Positions 20,167-24,027 of a stretch of DNA of 24,027 nucleotides are shown piece after piece. Source of the DNA: a virus. The notes beneath the pieces were generated by a model, which saw nothing but the letters and a program-made list of their open reading frames with translations, was not told where the DNA came from and did no database searches. The translations under genes were made by a program, and so were the position numbers. The stretch covers positions 1 to 24,027 of the IMG/VR virus record IMGVR_UViG_3300028114_000106. The stretch is one strand, 5' to 3'. Positions within the stretch are counted from its first letter, which is position 1. Each line of letters starts with the position of its first letter.

Positions 20167-20429
20167 GGTTTTGGGATTACGGTTGTGTTTCCGGTGCGGT
20201 TTGAAAACTGGCGAAATGCTTGGTTCAACCCGGTGGCAGCAAGGCCCGCTTGGATCCCAGCAACCACGTTGTGCGGTTCCCATCCAGCGAGAGCGGGCAC
20301 GGTCGCCGCTCCAATTCCGGCCACGAGTGTCGGGATCATGTAGTCCGGGAACCTTCGCCAAGTTTTGGCGAGCCCGCCGATTCCGAGGGCGATGCCGGTC
20401 GCTGCTGCTGCTGCTTCAGTGGTGGTCAT
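20163..20429 (-). CDS. Holin-like small membrane protein
   Basis: An 88-residue protein from ATG 20429 (ATGA overlap with the tail terminator gene). Residues about 5-22 and 31-72 are hydrophobic (AAAAATGIALGIGGLAKT; MIPTLVAGIGAATVPALAGW; VVAGIQAGLAATGLNQAF). The order Pro-x-hydrophobic helix, short turn, Gly-rich helix, then ATG-x-x-Q and a charged tail recalls small phage holins such as the Hol44 type. It is followed by a lipoprotein gene, which supports a lysis role. No endolysin gene is in this window. Confidence 0.68.
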   Translation of the reverse strand: MTTTEAAAAATGIALGIGGLAKTWRRFPDYMIPTLVAGIGAATVPALAGWEPHNVVAGIQAGLAATGLNQAFRQFSNRTGNTTVIPKP

Positions 20430-20875
20430 GGAATGGTGCAGGGTTTGGCGATCTGGACGTGGTAGGAGAACACCCCGTCCTCATCGACGCTCAGGTTCAA
20501 GAAATTTGCCGGCACGGTGTAACGCTGCTCACCGGGTCCCGGGTCGCTGGCGGTCAGCCCGGTCACGATTGCCTCCACGAGTTCTAGGATGTTCCTGTCC
20601 GCTCCTCCGGTCTCCGCGTTCTGAACCGGGTTAAGCATAACCTGAACGACGAACTCGCACTCCATGACGGTCAGTCGGCCGGCCGCGCTGGTGCGCCTTC
20701 CCGTGATCACCGGGGACACCAGCACGCACGCGCCGACGCCGTTCAACGCGGACTCGACTGCCTCATCCTTCAGCCCGTCGTCGAAGAGCACAGGCACCGC
20801 GGGCGCGGTCGTGAACGCGGACAGCGCGGACAGGATGTCGACGGCGTCCTGCTGGACTTCGTGCAGGGAAATCAC
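20426..20875 (-). CDS. Tail terminator / completion protein (gpU-like)
   Basis: A 149-residue protein from GTG 20875 (GTGA overlap with the upstream gene). It has an alpha/beta layout with HEVQQDAVDILSALSAFTTA, VLFDDGLKDEAVESALNG, RLTVMECEFVVQVMLNPV and RNILELVEAIVTGLTASD. That matches tail terminator proteins, which cap the tube and join it to the head. Position after the gp10/gpZ-like gene fits the standard head-tail order. The call rests on layout and context more than on a sharp motif. Confidence 0.72.
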   Translation of the reverse strand: MISLHEVQQDAVDILSALSAFTTAPAVPVLFDDGLKDEAVESALNGVGACVLVSPVITGRRTSAAGRLTVMECEFVVQVMLNPVQNAETGGADRNILELVEAIVTGLTASDPGPGEQRYTVPANFLNLSVDEDGVFSYHVQIAKPCTIP

Positions 20876-21561
20876 TTGGCACCGCCTTTCCGCTTCCGGG
20901 CGATGTATTCAAGCATGTCGTCCCGTGTCAGCTTCAACGCCTTGTCAATCTCGGGTGAAATCTTACCACTGGTCAGGGCAGAGGCGAGTTTCTGGGATGC
21001 CTCGTCATCGCCCCACGCGAACGTCACGGCTGCCCCGTCCTTGGTTCCGGAGTAGGTCGATCGGGCGAGGCGGCGGCCGTAGCGGTTCAGCCGGTTCACG
21101 GGACGCTCGCCGAACTGGTCAGCCTTGAACTTTTGCGACAACCCAGGGAACGACGTGCCGCGGGCGAGGATGCCCCGGCCGGACTCGCGGATGTTGAGTT
21201 CGCGGGCCACGGCGATCTGCTGGAACGTGCGGCCCTCTTTCTTGAGCGCGCCCTTCCGGTTGGTCTCCATGAACGCGCCAGCGCGGCGGCTCCGGACGTC
21301 GGTCTGCGTGGCAACGGTGCGCTCCCGAGCGTAGCGGATGGCGCGGGCGCGGATGCGGATTCCTTTGCCAGCCTTCAACCGCGCCTCGCCCTCTGCGCGG
21401 ACGGTGCCTTTTCCTGGGCTGCGGGACTTCATTCGCTTGGACAGGTGGAACGAGAACCGGGCGGCGCGGGAGGCGACCGCGGTGCGGGTGTCGCGGCCGT
21501 AGACCTGTGCGTACTCACGGAGTGCGGCGTTGAATGACTCAACCGTGTTGTGCGTGCTCAT
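20872..21561 (-). CDS. HK97-gp10/gpZ-like head-tail completion protein
   Basis: A 229-residue basic protein from ATG 21561 (ATGA overlap with the connector gene). It starts STHNTVESFNAALREYAQVY and has ARFSFHLSKRMKSRSPGKG, then many Arg/Lys residues (RIRARAIRYARERTVATQTD). It ends LTRDDMLEYIARKRKGGAK. Basic helical proteins of this size between neck and terminator genes belong to the gp10/gpZ type that completes the tail top. The long N-terminal extension of the frame (to 22014) lies in other genes and is rejected. Confidence 0.72.
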   Translation of the reverse strand: MSTHNTVESFNAALREYAQVYGRDTRTAVASRAARFSFHLSKRMKSRSPGKGTVRAEGEARLKAGKGIRIRARAIRYARERTVATQTDVRSRRAGAFMETNRKGALKKEGRTFQQIAVARELNIRESGRGILARGTSFPGLSQKFKADQFGERPVNRLNRYGRRLARSTYSGTKDGAAVTFAWGDDEASQKLASALTSGKISPEIDKALKLTRDDMLEYIARKRKGGAK

Positions 21562-21866
21562 CCAGACACCTCGCATTCGCAGTCGATCCAATCTCCGGCT
21601 CGGCGGGTGGTCCGGATCCGGAACGTCAGGCCGTCCGCGTCTGTGAACGCTTTCCCGGACTCTGGAGCAACGGACGCCAGCACGCGCACCATGGCGGCTT
21701 TGCGTTCCTTCAGTCGCGTGGTCTTGGCCCCATCGGACGAGTCGTCGAGAGCAACGAAATCGACCGTGCCCTGGACGGGCAGGTCGTCGTAAAAGAGCCC
21801 GCCCGGGAGCGCCGTGGAAAGCACGGAGAACCCTTTTCGGAGCGCGAGTTGGGCGGGGGTTGGCAT
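21558..21866 (-). CDS. Neck / head-tail joining protein (gpFII-like)
   Basis: A 102-residue, mainly beta protein from ATG 21866. Segments include LPGGLFYDDLPVQGTVDFVA, KAAMVRVLASVAPESGKAFT and TFRIRTTRRAGDWIDCECEV. The size, beta content and place before a gpZ-like gene suit the FII-type joining protein. The start follows the upstream gene by one codon (TAG-TCC-ATG), in the same frame. No diagnostic motif; the call is from order and fold type. Confidence 0.7.
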   Translation of the reverse strand: MPTPAQLALRKGFSVLSTALPGGLFYDDLPVQGTVDFVALDDSSDGAKTTRLKERKAAMVRVLASVAPESGKAFTDADGLTFRIRTTRRAGDWIDCECEVSG

Positions 21867-21869
21867 GGA

Positions 21870-22160
21870 CTACTTCTTGCGCTTCGTGTCGGCCGGAGGC
21901 GTGGGAGGCGTCTTCGCATCCTCGTCCTTCGTGTCGGCCGGAGGCGTGGGAGACGCGGCTTCCTTTGGATTCTGGAACTTGACGCGGGACGTGATCCCGG
22001 AGCCGGACTCCCAAAGCTGCACCTCGGAGTACTCCGGATGTTCGCGGAGGCTCTTCAGCTTCTTGACCTGCGCCTTCTGCTCCTCGATCGGGACGGTGGT
22101 GTCGGACAGGAAAAGCACGCTCTGGTCGTGCTGCACTGCGACTGTGATTGCGGTCCTCAT
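21870..22160 (-). CDS. Small Pro-rich-tailed protein, head module
   Basis: A 96-residue protein from ATG 22160 with a good ribosome site (GAAAGGAACC before ATG). Residues 1-62 form a compact beta/helix part (ITVAVQHDQSVLFLSD; VQLWESGSGITSRVKF). The tail carries two PTPPADTK copies (residues 71-78 and 86-93) with acidic and Lys-rich spacers, ending KRKK. It may be an assembly or head-neck accessory. Function unknown. Confidence 0.75.
   Translation of the reverse strand: MRTAITVAVQHDQSVLFLSDTTVPIEEQKAQVKKLKSLREHPEYSEVQLWESGSGITSRVKFQNPKEAASPTPPADTKDEDAKTPPTPPADTKRKK
21882..21952 (-). repeat. Two 26-bp tandem coding repeats (45-nt period)
   Basis: A 26-nt sequence (starts CTTCGTGTCGGCCGGAGGCG) occurs at 21882-21907 and again, unchanged, at 21927-21952. 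Both encode PTPPADTK in the small head-module protein. Exact identity suggests recent duplication by slippage, with repeat number possibly variable. Confidence 0.9.
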
Positions 22161-22177
22161 GGTTCCTTTCTGGAAAT

Positions 22178-22199
22178 CCCCGCGCCTCGGCGCACGGGG
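22178..22199. terminator. Hairpin before small head-module gene, attenuator-like
   Basis: On the minus strand CCCCGTGC pairs with GCGCGGGG (one T-G wobble) around a 6-nt loop. It is followed by ATTTCC and, 10 nt on, the ribosome site of the gene at 22160. It lies in the 74-nt gap after the secreted-protein gene. The short T run makes it a weak terminator; partial termination would reduce expression downstream of the highly expressed capsid genes. Confidence 0.4.
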
Positions 22200-22234
22200 T
22201 TTATTGCGGGGTCAGCCACCGAGCCCGCTGGCGG

Positions 22235-22828
22235 TTATCGCGCGGCCTTGTACTCAACGGTGATCGTGTTGATCTGCGAGGCGCTTGTGCCATCTAGGTC
22301 GATCAGGAGCGGGCGCCCTTCGGAGCCGACAAAAGTCTCGGAAATAACCGAGACGGTTGCGGCAGCCACCGGGATCTGTGCGTTTACGGTTGCGATATAG
22401 AGCTGATCCCCGGCGGCGAGCGCGAAGTTCAAGTTCTCGTTGAACGTCACGCTGGTGGCGGTGTCGCTGGCAACCACGCACCGCTGGTAGGTGTTGTTCG
22501 CCACTGATCGAACAATCACGATGTTATTTGCGGCGAATGCTGACGCGCCTGACGCGTGGGTGACAACGGTCTGATCAGAGGGGGCGGTGGCAGTGACTGG
22601 GATTCCCGCGGCGGCGGTGTACCCCTTGATGGTGCTCGCGGCCTTGTCGGAGGTCGCGGAGAAGTACAACACCACCGGCTGGCCTGCGCGGCCCGCCGGG
22701 GCGATGTAGTATGTGTTCGTCGCGCCGATGTCGGTCGACGTGCCGGAAACCCACCGCTGCGCCTGCGCGGGAAGCAGCAGGCACGCAAGGGCGAGGATTG
22801 CGAGGATTTGGTTGAAGGTCTTCTTCAT
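22235..22828 (-). CDS. Secreted-looking beta protein beside capsid gene, possible decoration protein
   Basis: A 197-residue protein from ATG 22828, with a ribosome site (AAGAAAGGAACC). The first 23 residues are a textbook Sec signal: KK, a Leu/Ala/Ile core, and AQA before Q24. The mature part is beta-rich, with Thr/Ala-rich strands (TYYIAPAGRAGQPVVLYFSA; CVVASDTATSVTFNENLNFA) and ends INTITVEYKAAR. In the slot directly after the capsid gene a decoration protein is usual, and the mature part suits that. A Sec signal there is not, since capsid proteins assemble in the cytoplasm. It may be exported on purpose, or the segment may act otherwise. Confidence 0.78.
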   Translation of the reverse strand: MKKTFNQILAILALACLLLPAQAQRWVSGTSTDIGATNTYYIAPAGRAGQPVVLYFSATSDKAASTIKGYTAAAGIPVTATAPSDQTVVTHASGASAFAANNIVIVRSVANNTYQRCVVASDTATSVTFNENLNFALAAGDQLYIATVNAQIPVAAATVSVISETFVGSEGRPLLIDLDGTSASQINTITVEYKAAR

Positions 22829-22858
22829 GGTCTTGGTTCCTTTCTTGGAAGTTCAGGA

Positions 22859-24027
22859 TCAGGCGGAGACAAGTCGCTTGATTGCAGCCTCGTTGCCCTT
22901 GGCGCTTCCGAAGTTGCACTCAATAACCTGCCTTGTGCTGTCGTTGTCCGGAGAACCCCAGCGACGGAATTCAAAGGTGGCCCCGGTCGCGGGATCCACA
23001 ATCGCCTCGTACTGGCTCAGGTTCTGGAGCACCTCAGGCGTCGGGGTGATCGGCGCGTTGGCGAACAGTAGGCCCGCCGGGTTTGCGGCCATGCCGACAA
23101 GGTTCTCGCCGTTGGCGGGAACGAAGTTAGCCTCGTAGATGTCGAATCCGTTGACCCGAGGAGGGCGACCATCGCGCACCCCCTCGACGCCGCCGTAGGC
23201 CAGCGCAGACTTGATGCTCGTGTCCTTCAGGAGCGCGGTGTGGTAGGTGACGCTCAGGATCAGCGAGCGCATGTTTCCCCAGTTGGCCGTGGAGCACACG
23301 CCAGCCAAGTCGGCGATGTCGTCAGAGTCAAACCCAGCGGCGGCACCGGTGAAGGATGCAGCCCCAAAGTTCGCGGCGGTAACTTTGCCAAGGACGGACT
23401 GGACCACGTCGTAACCGAGGCGTTCCACGCGCTTCTTGATGTGGGTCAGGATGTTGAGGGCGGGCTGTCGGCGAAGCTCGTCGGACGTGTAGGAGAACGC
23501 CTGAACCAGACGCTGGTCAATGTTGACCTCGCGCGATGCGGTCGCGGTGTCAGCCATCGCATACGTGCCGTTGAAGGCCACGCTGGCAACGCCAACCAAG
23601 TCGATGAAAGGCACATTGACCTTGTTGGTGCCTTCGAGAGTCACACCGCCAAGCACAGTCGAGAACGCGTTCAGCGGCAGGAGCGCGATGGCGAAGGCTT
23701 CAATAGCCTCCTGAAAAATCACCTGACGCTTCAGTTCGGTCGAAATGGTGTTCGTGTTCTGGATCAGCGGGAAGATTCGGTCCCGGTTCCGCCTGTACTC
23801 GTTGGCGAACGCGATGCCGTTGCTGCGGGCGGTGTGCGGGTTGAACCTGTCCGAAGCGCTTACGCGGCTCCGGATCTGCGCCAACTCTTTGCAGATGATA
23901 GTCGGATCCTCCGCCGTAATCCGGACGGAGTGAACAGGCGACGTTCCGGGGATGTTCTGCGGCAATGCGCGGAGAGCGTTCAGGACGGTCTCGTCGGCGG
24001 CGGCACGCCTCACCCAGTCCTCGCGGC
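22859..24027 (-). CDS. Major capsid protein, partial (5' end outside window)
   Basis: The frame is open to the right edge. It gives 388 visible residues before TGA 22859, and the GTG at 24013 is probably internal. Capsid-like features are a helical N-terminal part (QIRSRVSASDRFNPHTARSN), a central VPFIDLVGVASVAFNGTYAM, long-range YDVVQSVLGKVTAANFGAAS, and a C-terminal beta region (VNGFDIYEANFVPANGENLV, EFRRWGSPDNDSTRQVIECN). The length and pattern agree with an HK97-fold coat protein. It leads a late operon whose order is head, neck, terminator, tail. Confidence 0.85.
   Translation of the reverse strand, partial: REDWVRRAAADETVLNALRALPQNIPGTSPVHSVRITAEDPTIICKELAQIRSRVSASDRFNPHTARSNGIAFANEYRRNRDRIFPLIQNTNTISTELKRQVIFQEAIEAFAIALLPLNAFSTVLGGVTLEGTNKVNVPFIDLVGVASVAFNGTYAMADTATASREVNIDQRLVQAFSYTSDELRRQPALNILTHIKKRVERLGYDVVQSVLGKVTAANFGAASFTGAAAGFDSDDIADLAGVCSTANWGNMRSLILSVTYHTALLKDTSIKSALAYGGVEGVRDGRPPRVNGFDIYEANFVPANGENLVGMAANPAGLLFANAPITPTPEVLQNLSQYEAIVDPATGATFEFRRWGSPDNDSTRQVIECNFGSAKGNEAAIKRLVSA

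Noticed and set aside
20872-22014. 380-codon reading of the gpZ-like gene
   Set aside because: The first 151 codons overlap two coupled genes in another frame and give a low-complexity Arg/Pro/His product. ATG 21561 makes an ATGA junction.
1-24027. CRISPR arrays, insertion sequences, integrase or att sites
   Set aside because: No regularly spaced repeats, transposase or integrase motifs were seen; the only sizeable repeat pair is the 134-bp tail-tip duplication.

Overview
This window is a 24-kb piece of a tailed dsDNA phage, or of a prophage. The gene order is that of a siphovirus with a lambda/HK97-type head-tail module and a tail tip resembling that of gene transfer agents (GTAs). DNA is GC-rich and almost every gene is on the minus strand, packed with ATGA/GTGA overlaps or spacers of 1-5 nt. 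No integrase, terminase, portal or endolysin is visible. The host cannot be fixed from this sequence. A clear Sec signal peptide ending in AQA|Q, few Shine-Dalgarno sites and a phage glycosyltransferase point to a Gram-negative host; Verrucomicrobiota is a guess only.

Late region, read right to left from 24027 to about 7440: major capsid protein (5' end outside the window), a secreted-looking protein, a small Pro-rich protein, neck/connector (FII-like), HK97-gp10/gpZ-like completion protein and gpU-like terminator. A lysis-like group follows (holin-like protein, lipoprotein, small hydrophobic protein). Then come the major tail tube protein, a beta-helix protein, a TM/coiled-coil protein, tail assembly chaperones joined by a predicted -1 frameshift, the tape measure, a BR0599-type hub protein, a DUF6527-like zinc protein, an NlpC/P60-type peptidase, and a tail-tip protein in two in-frame pieces. 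A GT9-type glycosyltransferase ends the region, flanked by two copies of the tail-tip gene's 3' end.

Switch region, about 6830-7374: a small HTH regulator on the minus strand is flanked by two pairs of a 14-bp operator-like sequence (TTGC-N6-GCAA). One pair precedes the early operon. The other lies between the regulator and a lone plus-strand gene.

Early region, 6830 down to 1: a small beta protein, short ORFs in a segment rich in inverted repeats (6223-6417), two tiny membrane proteins, then a recombination and replication set. That set holds a RecT annealing protein, a coiled-coil partner, a RecT-neighbour protein, a RecE-like PD-(D/E)XK exonuclease, Cys-rich small proteins, a DUF7694-like protein, a RusA resolvase, SSB and a zinc-finger protein cut by the left edge.

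The least ordinary signals are: six gene junctions of the form stop-CCY/TCC-start that keep neighbours in one frame; the 134-bp duplication around the glycosyltransferase; the four-site operator system; the nested inverted repeats at 6223-6417; and the T-TTT-TTC slippery site.
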